Shown here piece after piece: positions 8,334-16,475 of a stretch of 64,000 bases of DNA. Below the pieces are notes generated by a model that saw only the letters and a program-made list of their open reading frames with translations, did no database searches and was not told the origin of the DNA. This stretch comes from Chloroflexota bacterium (GTDB taxonomy: Bacteria; Chloroflexota; Dehalococcoidia; UBA2979), in NCBI GenBank assembly GCA_009391845.1, contig QWJG01000002.1, positions 12,552 to 76,551 of the forward strand. Reading direction: 5' to 3'. Both the position numbers and the translations under genes were made by a program. Position 1 is the first letter of the stretch, and the number at the start of each line of letters is the position of its first letter.

Positions 8334-9491
8334 CTAGTCGTTGCCGAGGATCAGCGTCGAGGTACCGGAGAACATGCCCGCGGGGGCGTGCACCATGCTG
8401 GTGTGCAAGTCCTTGAGCTGACGCTCGCCGGCCTCGCCACGGAGCTGGGTCACCGATTCCATGATGGCGAACATGCCGTACATGCCGGTGTGCGTGTACG
8501 AGAGCCCGCCGCCGTTGGTGTTCATCGGGAAGTCGCCGCCCGGGGCCGTGTGGCCCTCCGCCATGTACGGGCCGCTCTCACCCGGCTTCACGAAGCCGAG
8601 CGCCTCGAGCGCGTACATCGGGACGTGCGTGAACGCGTCGTAGAACATGGCGTGCTGGATGTCCTTCTGGGACATCCCGGCCATCGCGAACGCGTCCTTG
8701 CCGGTCTGGATCGCCGAGGTCCACTCGGTCATATCGCGCATCGAGCTGATGCCGGCGTGGGCCGTGGCCTCGCCGCGACCGAGCACCCAGACCGGGGGCT
8801 TCGGGAAGTCCTTTGCGCGCTCCTCGCTGACGAGGACCAGCGCACCGCCGCCATCGGTGACGACACAGCAGTTGAGCAGGTGCATCGGCCAGGCGATCAG
8901 CCGCGAGTTCAACACGTCCTCGACCGTGATCGGATCGCGCATCAACGCACGGGGGTTCAGCTCCGCCCACTTCCGTGTGGCGACGGCGACCGAGGCCATT
9001 TGCTCCTCGGTGGTGCCGTACTCGTGCATGTGCCGCACGACGGGGATGGAGAACATGCTGGGCGGGCCCCAGACGCCGTACGGCGCCTCGAACTGTCCAC
9101 CGATCGTCGCGCCGCCGCCGCCACGGCCGCCGACGCCGACCTGCGAGCGACCTGACTCGCCGTGGGTCACGAGGACCACGTCGCAGTAGCCGGCCTGGAT
9201 CGCAGCCACGGCGTGGCCGACGTGCATCAGGAACGAGCCGCCGCCGACGGACGTGCCGTCGACCCACCTCGGAATGATGTTCAGGTACTCGGTCAGTTGA
9301 GCCGGCGTGGGGCCGGCGGTGGCGACGCCATCGACGTCGTCGAGCGTGAGGCCGGCGTCCGCGAGGGCGAGCATCGCCGCCTCCGCGTGCAACTGCATCA
9401 TCGAGTGATTCGGCAGCTTACCGACGGTCTCGGTCTCGGAGGCGCCAACGATGGCGACCTTGTGGCTGTAGTCCCGGGAATTACGGGTCAC
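8334..9491 (-). CDS. Thiolase-fold protein, Ltp2-like (aldolase or lipid-transfer type)
   Basis: A 385-residue thiolase-superfamily protein of the SCP2/lipid-transfer branch. The position where a true thiolase has its nucleophilic Cys reads VGGGSF (Ser86), and the C-terminal motif is NTNGGGLSYTHTG instead of the classical Cys/His arrangement, so Claisen thiolysis is unlikely. Tyr284 (FYDAFTH) and Tyr332 (LSYTHTG) fall where Ltp2 aldolases keep their two essential tyrosines. With the DUF35 protein encoded immediately upstream, 13 bases away, this fits an Ltp2-DUF35 retro-aldolase complex that shortens branched acyl-CoA side chains, as in steroid degradation. The substrate is inferred only. ATG at 9491. 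Confidence 0.8.
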   Translation of the reverse strand: MTRNSRDYSHKVAIVGASETETVGKLPNHSMMQLHAEAAMLALADAGLTLDDVDGVATAGPTPAQLTEYLNIIPRWVDGTSVGGGSFLMHVGHAVAAIQAGYCDVVLVTHGESGRSQVGVGGRGGGGATIGGQFEAPYGVWGPPSMFSIPVVRHMHEYGTTEEQMASVAVATRKWAELNPRALMRDPITVEDVLNSRLIAWPMHLLNCCVVTDGGGALVLVSEERAKDFPKPPVWVLGRGEATAHAGISSMRDMTEWTSAIQTGKDAFAMAGMSQKDIQHAMFYDAFTHVPMYALEALGFVKPGESGPYMAEGHTAPGGDFPMNTNGGGLSYTHTGMYGMFAIMESVTQLRGEAGERQLKDLHTSMVHAPAGMFSGTSTLILGND

Positions 9492-9504
9492 GTTGATCCT
9501 CCGC

Positions 9505-9921
9505 CTATCCGGCCGGCTGGAACTTCGGCAACGTCACCTCGTCGGTGACGTCGTCGTAGACGATTTCGAGGGCCATGTCCGGCTTCAGGTGCGCCGGATC
9601 CGGCTCGACGTTAATCACGTTGGTCATCATCTTCGGCCCCTCGTCGAGCTCGACGATGGCGATGACGTAGGGCACCTCGTCCGCCCAACCGCCGAAGCCG
9701 CGGTGGGAGATGACGTAGGTGTGCAGCTTCGCCTTGCCGGAGACCGTCTCCCAGGCGACGTTCGTCGACCGGCAGCCGGGGGCGGGGCAGAACGGGCGCG
9801 GGAAGAAGTAGAACTCGTTGCAGTCCTGGCACTTCTGGATGCGCAGCTCATGCCGCTTCAAACCGTCCCAGAACTCTTGTGTTTCAGGCGTCGCCTGCGG
9901 GAGCGCCTTCGCGTATGCCAT
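9505..9921 (-). CDS. Zn-ribbon/OB-fold DUF35 protein, partner of the thiolase
   Basis: A 138-residue DUF35 protein: a helical start, a rubredoxin-like zinc ribbon CQDCNEFYFFPRPFCPAPGC (residues about 31-50, four Cys), then an OB fold (KLHTYVISHRGF, VPYVIAIVELDEGP). Such proteins bind acyl-CoA and form obligate complexes with thiolase-like enzymes, channelling substrate. GGAGGAGAC precedes the ATG. It is the first gene of a two-gene unit with the thiolase-like protein; a 213-base intergenic region upstream probably holds the promoter. Confidence 0.88.
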   Translation of the reverse strand: MAYAKALPQATPETQEFWDGLKRHELRIQKCQDCNEFYFFPRPFCPAPGCRSTNVAWETVSGKAKLHTYVISHRGFGGWADEVPYVIAIVELDEGPKMMTNVINVEPDPAHLKPDMALEIVYDDVTDEVTLPKFQPAG

Positions 9922-9973
9922 GTCTCCTCCGGTCCCCGTGCACGTGAATCTCGTCGCGACGCCGGGTCGTGCC

Positions 9974-9996
9974 CGAACGTTTTCGACTCTCGTTCG
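9974..9996. promoter_or_regulatory. Dyad upstream of the DUF35-thiolase unit
   Basis: CGAACG and CGTTCG are separated by 11 bases, about 50 bases upstream of the DUF35 start. The arms are short; it could be an operator for a TetR-like regulator, but no regulator gene is adjacent. The rest of the 9922-10133 interval shows nothing recognisable. Confidence 0.25.
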
Positions 9997-10133
9997 ATTT
10001 GTGGTGGTGGCGGGAAATTAGCAGACGCCCCGCGCTGTCACAACATTCGATCGCGCGCATCGTAGCGCCGACGGAGGCGAGGCGTGACCGTGGCTCACGG
10101 AGATCGCGCGTGACCGCGAGGGCAACGCCGACG

Positions 10134-10313
10134 CTAGCGGATGAAGACGAGCGCGACGGTCCCAAGCATGGAGATGAGCGCAAGCCAGCCGAGCACCTGG
10201 AGGGCGACCGGCCACCAACTCCGCTTCGACGGCTCCCACGGGCCGTACCCGGCCTCATCCGTGAGATCGGGATCGAGGTCGCCCTCAGTGGATTCGAACC
10301 AGTCGCTCATCAT
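10134..10313 (-). CDS. Small membrane protein, 59 residues
   Basis: A short gene whose start overlaps the stop of the hotdog protein gene (ATGA overlap; ATG at 10313 or the in-frame ATG at 10310). The product has an acidic/aromatic soluble N-terminus (SDWFESTEGDLDPD, then GYGPWEPSKR) and one C-terminal membrane segment (LQVLGWLALISMLGTVALVF), ending after a single Arg. This is the architecture of a tail-anchored or single-pass accessory protein. Translational coupling to two thioesterase-fold genes suggests a role with them. No family recognised. Confidence 0.6.
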   Translation of the reverse strand: MMSDWFESTEGDLDPDLTDEAGYGPWEPSKRSWWPVALQVLGWLALISMLGTVALVFIR

Positions 10314-10744
10314 CGTTCCCGACTCAGCGCGCAGGTGACGCGCGCCTTTGCGTTGATCCGGCCGGCGTCCTCGCCCTCGTCGCCGACGCGCACCTCGACG
10401 TCGACGACGGTGAGGCGACCATGGCGCAGGACGCGCGCCTCTATCACGGTCAGTTTGGCGCGCGCGGAGTAGAGATACGAGATCCCGAGGTCCTGCGTCC
10501 CTTCGATGCGCTCACCGGGACCGAGCAGCGTGGCGATCGCGAGGTGCGCAGCGACCTCGGCGACGCTGGCCTGCACGCCGCCGTTGATCGAGTCACGGAC
10601 GCCCGAGACGTTCGTCGAGTTGCGGTCCATCGCGAGGCAGGCATGGCCCGGCTCGAGCGCCGAGACGGTGACGCCGAGGCCGCGCAGCAGCGGGCGTTGT
10701 TCCCAGTCCGCGACCAGCTCCGTGAACGGTGCGGCGACGGTCAT
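10310..10744 (-). CDS. PaaI-type hotdog thioesterase
   Basis: Predicted acyl-CoA thioesterase of the hotdog fold, 144 residues. The central helix segment SINGGVQASVAEVAAHLAI corresponds to the PaaI-family HGG-alt motif (here NGG) and is followed by the strands GTQDLGISYLYSARAKLTVIEARV and LTVVDVEVRV. Its ATG overlaps the stop of the preceding hotdog gene (ATGA). Tandem hotdog genes often encode a heteromer or act in aromatic or branched acyl-CoA catabolism; the substrate is unknown. Confidence 0.78.
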   Translation of the reverse strand: MTVAAPFTELVADWEQRPLLRGLGVTVSALEPGHACLAMDRNSTNVSGVRDSINGGVQASVAEVAAHLAIATLLGPGERIEGTQDLGISYLYSARAKLTVIEARVLRHGRLTVVDVEVRVGDEGEDAGRINAKARVTCALSRER

Positions 10745-11166
10745 TGCGCGGGCCTCGTGGTGACGGCGTAGGTACTGCGGCCACGCGCGAACTCGCCGGC
10801 GGCATCGGAGACGGTGAACTCGACGAGGCGGGTGGTCGGCGATCGGCCGACGACCTGGCAGGCAACGTGCGCGGTCCCCCTGGCGGCGCGCAGGTAGGTG
10901 ACGTTCAGCTCGGCGGTGCCGTTCATCTCCTCGGGCGGGGCGACCGTGGTGGCGCCGGCGCGCACGAGGGCGATATCGACGGCGGTCGTCAGCGCGAAGG
11001 TGGTGGGGGTGGCCTCGCCCGGCCCCGCCTCTACATCGCAGTCGGCGCGGCCGTCCGCGGCACGGCCGGCGACGATGCCCATGAGCTGGTTGAGTGGCCG
11101 ATCGTCCTGGGAGATCGGCTGATTCCAGCGCGACTCCGAGTGCTGGGGCGCTGACCCGTCGGCCAC
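10741..11166 (-). CDS. Hotdog-fold thioesterase-like protein
   Basis: A 141-residue relative of the following gene: LNQLMGIVAGR, the hotdog helix FALTTAVDIALVRAG, and strands NGTAELNVTYLRAARGTAHVA and TRLVEFTVSDAAGEFARGRSTYAV. It starts at GTG 11166 with GGGAGG four bases upstream. It shares a four-base overlap with the next hotdog gene, so the two proteins are probably made in equal amounts and may form a mixed oligomer. The acidic catalytic residue is not obvious, so the activity may be binding only. Confidence 0.72.
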   Translation of the reverse strand: MADGSAPQHSESRWNQPISQDDRPLNQLMGIVAGRAADGRADCDVEAGPGEATPTTFALTTAVDIALVRAGATTVAPPEEMNGTAELNVTYLRAARGTAHVACQVVGRSPTTRLVEFTVSDAAGEFARGRSTYAVTTRPAQ

Positions 11167-11351
11167 GAGACCTCCCGCGTGGTGCGTGTTGGCCGTCGCA
11201 GCCTAGCGCACGCTCACGCCCGGAGCAGCCCCCCGGCGCCGGCTTCGAATGCCGGGCGCTGCGACTGCTGATGCGCCGAGCGCTGGCACCCATAATGCGC
11301 CGAGCGCTGGGGCGGCTATCCTCGGGCGAGGGCACACGGAGGGCGATGCGA

Positions 11352-12092
11352 ATGGCGATCCTGGTACAGCGCGAGTTCACGGTGGCACTGGCGGATCGCG
11401 CGCGCTTCGAGGATCTGAGCCGCAACGGCGTCTGGCCCTCGATGTTGCGTTACGGCTCGTTGATGGTCGGCTACGGGTTCTGGGCCTTCGGCGGGCCAGG
11501 CGACGTGGTGGTCACGCACAGCGTGTACCGCGACATGGATCACTGGATGGGGACGCGCCTCGGTGGGTTCCTCGAGGCGGATCCGGCGATTCGCGCGCAG
11601 GCCGCGGAGTTCGCGGAAGCGAAGTCCGCCCGCCCGCCGATCATCGCGCACTCGCGGGCGCGGATGCTCGAACTGGACGATCACGTGAGCACCCTCGATC
11701 CAAAGCCGCGCAGCGCGGACGACCCGCTGGCCGTGGCGCCGCAGAACTTTGGGCGCGGCTCGGTCGTCTCGGAACTCTGCTATTCGCTCACCGATCCGGC
11801 GCACCGACAGCGCTTCGAACAGCTCTCGCACGAACACATCTGGCCGTGGCTCGAAACCCAAGGAGCGCGACTGATCGCGTTCGGCCGCGACCCGCTCGGG
11901 CCGGGCAACGAGGTGGTGACGCTCTTCGCGTTCCGCTCGCTCGATCACTGGTATCGGTTGTCCCGCCCGTCACCCGACCAGGATCCGCCGCCGGCGGCGA
12001 TGGATGCCTGGAACGAACGACACCGGCTGATCGGTGGACAGCGCGGTCGCCTGCTCCAGGTGGCGACCGACTGGGGAACCCCGGTCGCATGA
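11352..12092 (+). CDS. NIPSNAP-like protein with two ferredoxin-like repeats
   Basis: A 246-residue protein made of two similar halves: FEDLSRNGVWPSML...VVVTHSVYRDMDHW and FEQLSHEHIWPWLE...EVVTLFAFRSLDHW. Each half looks like a dimeric alpha/beta-barrel unit of the NIPSNAP kind, fused into a pseudo-dimer. The frame is open far upstream; ATG at 11352 is chosen because GGAGGG lies eight bases before it, whereas the ATG at 11346 would be only two bases from it. It ends 16 bases before the phosphatase gene, so the two are probably co-transcribed. Function unknown; members of this fold include small-molecule binding and monooxygenase-like proteins. Confidence 0.65.
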   Translation: MAILVQREFTVALADRARFEDLSRNGVWPSMLRYGSLMVGYGFWAFGGPGDVVVTHSVYRDMDHWMGTRLGGFLEADPAIRAQAAEFAEAKSARPPIIAHSRARMLELDDHVSTLDPKPRSADDPLAVAPQNFGRGSVVSELCYSLTDPAHRQRFEQLSHEHIWPWLETQGARLIAFGRDPLGPGNEVVTLFAFRSLDHWYRLSRPSPDQDPPPAAMDAWNERHRLIGGQRGRLLQVATDWGTPVA

Positions 12093-12108
12093 CAAACACG
12101 ACGGACGC

Positions 12109-13035
12109 ATGACCAGCGCGCTCAACTCGCTCCCGGACGAGGAGACGCTGCGGGCGGTTGAGGCGCTCGCGCTGGAACTCGCCCGCGAGGGCGGTCGCCA
12201 GGCGACTGACGGCCTCGCACGCGAAATCACCGTCGACTACAAGACGGACGCGAAGACAGACGGCGACGCACCTCGGGACCCGGTTTCGGAGATCGACCGC
12301 GCGGTGGAGGCGATGGTCCGCGAGCGCGTCGGCGAGCGCTTCCCCGGCCACGACATCATCGGCGAAGAGGTCGAGCTGCACCCCGACACCGTCGAGGACT
12401 TCGTCTGGGTGGTCGATCCGGTCGATGGCACCGCCAACTTCGTGAACGGTTACCCGCTCTTCTGCGTCTCGATCGGCGTGCTCTTCAACGGTGTACCGGT
12501 CGTCGGGGCGCTCTGGTGCTCCTCGACCCACGCCCTCCACCCGGGCGTCTACCACGCCCACCGTGGCGGCGGGCTCTACTTCGAGGAGCAGGCGTTCACC
12601 CCGGTCCCGGCGACGGACGTGCGGCGACGGCTGAGCGCCGCCCCGGGTGGCAGTCCGGGACGCACGCAACACTGGGACCACCGCGTCACCGGCTCAGCGG
12701 CGATCGAGCTGGCCTTCGTGGCCGCCGGCATCTTCCAGAGCGCATGGTTCGGCGGCCTCAAGATCTGGGACCTCGCCGCCGGCGTGCTGCTGATCCAGGA
12801 AGCGGGCGGGCGGGTGATCCACCGCCGCGGCTCCACCTTCGAGGCGTTCGAACGCTTCGAGGCGCCGGCGGAGGTGAAGGAGGATCGCGCGCCCTCGTTG
12901 CGTGACTGGCGCGGGCTGATCATCGTCGGGACCGACGAAGCGGTGGCGGTGGTCCAGGAGCGCCTCAGCCGCCGGCCCTCGTGGTTCACGCGATTCCGCT
13001 CGAAGATCGGCCTGGGACCGCGCCGGCGTCGCTAG
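12109..13035 (+). CDS. Inositol monophosphatase family protein
   Basis: Mg2+-dependent phosphatase of the IMPase/FBPase/CysQ superfamily, 308 residues. Visible metal and phosphate motifs: DPVSEIDRAVE (about 61-71), GEEVE (about 84), WVVDPVDGTANFVNGYP (about 103-119) and KIWDLAAGVLLIQEAGGRV (about 222-240). The substrate may be inositol phosphate, histidinol phosphate or PAP; sequence alone does not decide. The C-terminus is unusually basic (ending in RRRR). ATG at 12109 follows the NIPSNAP-like gene closely. Confidence 0.87.
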   Translation: MTSALNSLPDEETLRAVEALALELAREGGRQATDGLAREITVDYKTDAKTDGDAPRDPVSEIDRAVEAMVRERVGERFPGHDIIGEEVELHPDTVEDFVWVVDPVDGTANFVNGYPLFCVSIGVLFNGVPVVGALWCSSTHALHPGVYHAHRGGGLYFEEQAFTPVPATDVRRRLSAAPGGSPGRTQHWDHRVTGSAAIELAFVAAGIFQSAWFGGLKIWDLAAGVLLIQEAGGRVIHRRGSTFEAFERFEAPAEVKEDRAPSLRDWRGLIIVGTDEAVAVVQERLSRRPSWFTRFRSKIGLGPRRRR

Positions 13036-13089
13036 GCAGCGACCGCATTCGGAGCGCTCAGAGCGGGCAGCCCTGCGCGCGGACCGCGC

Positions 13090-13851
13090 TCAAATCAGCG
13101 GCCACGGCACACAGCGGTACGGGTACATCTGCGGCAGCACAGGGTGCGAGGCGAGCGCGTCACAGCGCGTCGCGAACGCCTCGAGTTCGTATCCCGCGAG
13201 GCGGTCGCGAAACGGCGCGCTCGTTTCGTCGGCACCGGCGACGCAGGTGCGCAGACGTCGGATGTCCTCGACCCAGGCAGCCGGCAGTTCGGTGCCCGCG
13301 TAATCCCAGATCACGGTACGTAGCTTCTCCACCGAGTTGAAGCAGAGCCCATTATCGATCCCCCAGATGCGGTCATCGACATCCAGAAGCAGGTGGCCGC
13401 CCTTGCGATCGGCGTTGTTCGCGATCAGGTCGAAGGCCGCGAAGCGGACGAATTGCTCGTCGAGGCTGTCGCGCTCACGCACCGCAAAGTAGTGCTCGCC
13501 GGGATCGTGCTCGATGAAGAGCTGCATCGAGCCGACGCCGTGCTCGCCGTCCCGTTCGACCGTCGGCGGGATCAGGTCCCAGCCGAGGAGCAGCGATACC
13601 TCGTAGGCCGCGATCTCGCGCTGGTAGAGCGTGCCGTACGGAAAGTCGTGCAGCGGCTGCTCGCCGCGCTCCGGCTTGTACACGCCGAGGCCAGGCCCGA
13701 GTTCGTCGTGCTGGAGGTCGGCGAGGAAGACGTAGTTCGAGGAGTCATAGATCAGGCGGAGCTGGGTGATCTCCGCGTCGCGCAGCGCGTCCGGCACGCG
13801 CGGGTCCGCGGGCATCCACGAGTTCCGCAACGACGCCGTCTCTGTCGCCAT
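13090..13851 (-). CDS. SCO1664 family protein (PI3/4-kinase-like fold)
   Basis: A 253-residue protein resembling the SCO1664 family, distant relatives of the phosphatidylinositol 3/4-kinase catalytic fold. Seen: a glycine-poor N-lobe ending YVFLADLQHDELGPGLGVYKPERGEQPL with a Lys suited to ATP binding, YQREIAAYEVSLLLGW, the catalytic-loop-like FDLIANNADRKGGHLL, and the metal-binding-like WGIDNGLCFN. Thus it may phosphorylate, or transfer AMP to, an unknown target. ATG at 13851. It is convergent with the IMPase-family gene. The family assignment is from memory of these motifs. Confidence 0.75.
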   Translation of the reverse strand: MATETASLRNSWMPADPRVPDALRDAEITQLRLIYDSSNYVFLADLQHDELGPGLGVYKPERGEQPLHDFPYGTLYQREIAAYEVSLLLGWDLIPPTVERDGEHGVGSMQLFIEHDPGEHYFAVRERDSLDEQFVRFAAFDLIANNADRKGGHLLLDVDDRIWGIDNGLCFNSVEKLRTVIWDYAGTELPAAWVEDIRRLRTCVAGADETSAPFRDRLAGYELEAFATRCDALASHPVLPQMYPYRCVPWPLI

Positions 13852-13919
13852 GCCCGTCCCGTCGCGCGCCGCTTGCCACCTCGATTGTACGAATCGGCGG
13901 CGTGGGCCGTGTCGCGCGA

Positions 13920-14750
13920 CTAAACGCCCACCACCTCGCGCTCGGTATGGCCGAGCACCAGCCGCAGCGCGGTACCGTGCATCACCATCGTGGCGAGCGC
14001 CGGCACCGAGGCATCGACGATCGCCCGTGCCGCCTCGATCTCCACGTCGGCGATCCCGGCCGCGGACAGCGCCGCGGCGTCGGCGCGCAGCGGTTGGGCG
14101 AGGAACCGCGCGCCCGAGCGGGCGTAGTAGTAGAGCGCACGACCGCGTCGGCGGAAGTCGGGGTAGGTGGCGAGGTGTTGCAGTTCGTCCCATGAAGCGC
14201 CCAGGTAGCCGGGCCAGTGGGCGAGCAGGCGGTAGAGCTGCGGCGCCTCCGGGAGCTGCAGGGTCTCCGCGACCGCCGTGAGTTGCGACCCGCCGCTCAG
14301 CTCCGCCGGGACGGGCACGTCGAGGTTCGCACGCTCGCGGTCGCGCAGCTCGCGCGGCTGCGCGCTGCCCTTGCCGCCCAGCTCGGGGCGATCGAACGCC
14401 TCGGCGAGCGCGGCACCGGCGAGGAGCGCCTGCGGCTGCAGATAGTGAAAGACGGCGAGCACCGCCTCGACCTGCTCCAGCTCGGCGGCGGGAAGCGACT
14501 GGAGCAGCGCGTCACGCGACAGCAACGGCTCGTACGCCTCCTCGACGGCGTCGAGGGCCATGTCCGCGAGGTAGAGGGCGCTGCCGAGGAAACCGGCGGT
14601 GTCGATGGAGGCGGCGAGCACCGGCCACACGTACGCGAGGTAGTTCGGCGTGGCTTCCAGCCGCGTGACCAGCTCCGGCGCGACCGGCGAGCGGAAAGCG
14701 GCCGCGACCTCGGCGCGGGTCGGGGCAGGTTGCGGGATCGGGGCAATCAT
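13920..14750 (-). CDS. DehI-family (halocarboxylic acid dehydrogenase-like) protein
   Basis: A mostly helical 276-residue protein that looks like the DehI family (group I 2-haloacid dehalogenases and relatives): NYLAYVWPVLAASIDTAGFLGSALYLADMALDAVEE in the first half and QLYRLLAHWPGYLGASWDELQ in the second suggest the pseudo-repeat typical of DehI. Whether it dehalogenates anything is unknown; many family members in soil and marine bacteria are untested. The start (ATG 14750) lies four bases after the stop of the LOG-family gene, so the two are in one operon. The family call is moderate. Confidence 0.55.
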   Translation of the reverse strand: MIAPIPQPAPTRAEVAAAFRSPVAPELVTRLEATPNYLAYVWPVLAASIDTAGFLGSALYLADMALDAVEEAYEPLLSRDALLQSLPAAELEQVEAVLAVFHYLQPQALLAGAALAEAFDRPELGGKGSAQPRELRDRERANLDVPVPAELSGGSQLTAVAETLQLPEAPQLYRLLAHWPGYLGASWDELQHLATYPDFRRRGRALYYYARSGARFLAQPLRADAAALSAAGIADVEIEAARAIVDASVPALATMVMHGTALRLVLGHTEREVVGV

Positions 14751-14754
14751 CGGG

Positions 14755-15432
14755 TCAGGCGAGGCTGACGTTGTCGACGCGGGTGCCGTGCATCTCATGC
14801 GCCTCGCGCACGATCCGCACGATCTCCTCGGGCGTTTCGACGAGCTGGAAGAGACCCGGATCCTCGGGTGCGACCAGGCCGCGCTCGACCAGCACCTGTT
14901 CGATCCACTCGATAAGCCCGGGCCAGTAGTCCTTGCCAACCAGCAGCAGCGGGAAGCGACGGATCTTCCCGGTCTGCATCAAGGTGATCGTTTCGAAGAA
15001 CTCGTCCAGCGTGCCGAACCCGCCGGGGAAGAGGACGAACGCGGTCGCGTACTTGACCAGCATCACCTTGCGCACGAAGAAGTAGCGGAAGTTCAGCGAC
15101 AGCGTCTGGTAGGGGTTGGAATCTTGCTCCTCGGGGAGCCGGATATTCAGGCCGGCCGATCGCGCGCCCGCCTCCACCGCGCCACGGTTGGCGCCCTCCA
15201 TCACCCCGGGACCACCGCCGGTGACGATTGAGAAGCCGGCCTCGCCAAGCTGCTTCCCCACCTCGCGGGCCAGTTGGTAGGACGGATCGTCTTCGCTGAC
15301 GCGCGCGGAGCCGAAGATGGTGACCGCGGGGCGAAGCTGGGCGAGGACGTCGAAGCCCATCGTGAACTCGGACATGATGCGGAACATCCGCCACGCTTCG
15401 CGGGCTGGTTCGTCCCGGGGGTCGAGCTGCAT
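14755..15432 (-). CDS. LOG family / TIGR00730 Rossmann protein
   Basis: Possible nucleoside 5'-monophosphate phosphoribohydrolase of the LOG ('Lonely guy') family, which releases a base from a nucleotide. The 225-residue protein has the two signature motifs GGGPGVMEGANRGA (about 71-84) and PGGFGTLDEFFE (about 133-144), the latter being the PGGxGTxxE catalytic motif. Start is ATG 15432 with GGAGA upstream. Long N- and C-terminal extensions match the larger subgroup found outside plants. Divergent from ispH; DehI-like gene follows. Confidence 0.85.
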   Translation of the reverse strand: MQLDPRDEPAREAWRMFRIMSEFTMGFDVLAQLRPAVTIFGSARVSEDDPSYQLAREVGKQLGEAGFSIVTGGGPGVMEGANRGAVEAGARSAGLNIRLPEEQDSNPYQTLSLNFRYFFVRKVMLVKYATAFVLFPGGFGTLDEFFETITLMQTGKIRRFPLLLVGKDYWPGLIEWIEQVLVERGLVAPEDPGLFQLVETPEEIVRIVREAHEMHGTRVDNVSLA

Positions 15433-15541
15433 CGGCGTCTCCCGTGCTGCATTGGATTCGACCGTAGCACCGCCGGGAGGGGTCGCGAGCCGGGGATGGC
15501 CCCAAGGCGCTGCCCGGTAGAATGTGGAGGACGGAGGCGCC

Positions 15542-16459
15542 ATGCCACACACGTTGCTGCTCGCCGAACCGCGCGGTTTCTGCGCGGGGGTGGTGCGCGC
15601 GATCGATGTCCTCAACGAGGTGCTCGACCGCGAGGAACCGCCGATCTACGCGTTCCACGAGATCGTGCACAACCGGCACGTCGTCGATGGCTTCCGGGCG
15701 CGCGGCGCCATCTTCATCGACACGATCGCGGAGGTCCCCGAGGGCGCGCGGATCGTGTTCTCCGCGCACGGCATTTCGCCAGAGGTCGTGGCCGCGGCCC
15801 ACGCACGTCACCTGCGCGTGATCGACGCCACTTGCCCGCTGGTCACGAAGGTCCACCTGGAGGCGAAGAAGGCGGCCAAGGACGGCTTCGACGTGCTCCT
15901 CGTTGGCCACGAGGGCCATGACGAGGTGGTCGGGACGAAGGGCGAAGCGCCGGAACGCACGACGGTCGTCGACTCGCCGGCGGACGTGGCCGCGGTCGCC
16001 GCGACCGGGCGCAAGAAGTTCGTGGTGACGCAGACGACGCTGTCCGTCGACGACACAGCGGCAACGATCGCGGAGATCCGTAGCCGCTTCCCGGAAGCCG
16101 AGATCCGCAACGACATCTGCTACGCGACGACCAACCGGCAGGCAGCGGTGCGGGCGATCGCGGAACGCGCGGACCTCGTGATCGTCGTCGGTTCGGCGAA
16201 CTCCAGCAACAGCGTGCGGCTGCAAGAGGTCGCCGCGAGCATGGGCACGGCCGCCTACCGCGTGGACGGCATCGCCGAGATCGATCCGCGCTGGTACGAG
16301 GGCGTTGCGATCGTCGGCCTGAGCGCGGGCGCGTCCGTGCCGGACTCGCTGCTCGATCCGATCATCGACGATCTGCGGACGCGCGGCGTGACGAAGGTGG
16401 AGCCGGTGATCGTCGCGGAAGAAACGATCGAGTTCCGACCGCCGGTGATCAGCGCCTAG
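15542..16459 (+). CDS. ispH: 4-hydroxy-3-methylbut-2-enyl diphosphate reductase IspH
   Basis: Last enzyme of the MEP isoprenoid pathway: reduces HMBPP to IPP and DMAPP with an iron-sulfur cluster. The 305-residue protein has the three cluster cysteines in PRGFCAGVVRAI (Cys13), DATCPLVTKVH (about 97) and ICYATTNRQ (about 198), plus NRHVV, the TQTTLSVDDT segment and the C-terminal SANSSNSVRL and GASVPD motifs. ATG at 15542 has GGAGG four bases upstream; an in-frame ATG at 15524 lacks a site. It indicates the MEP rather than mevalonate route in this organism. Confidence 0.95.
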   Translation: MPHTLLLAEPRGFCAGVVRAIDVLNEVLDREEPPIYAFHEIVHNRHVVDGFRARGAIFIDTIAEVPEGARIVFSAHGISPEVVAAAHARHLRVIDATCPLVTKVHLEAKKAAKDGFDVLLVGHEGHDEVVGTKGEAPERTTVVDSPADVAAVAATGRKKFVVTQTTLSVDDTAATIAEIRSRFPEAEIRNDICYATTNRQAAVRAIAERADLVIVVGSANSSNSVRLQEVAASMGTAAYRVDGIAEIDPRWYEGVAIVGLSAGASVPDSLLDPIIDDLRTRGVTKVEPVIVAEETIEFRPPVISA

Positions 16460-16475
16460 CCACGGCCGACTCGCG

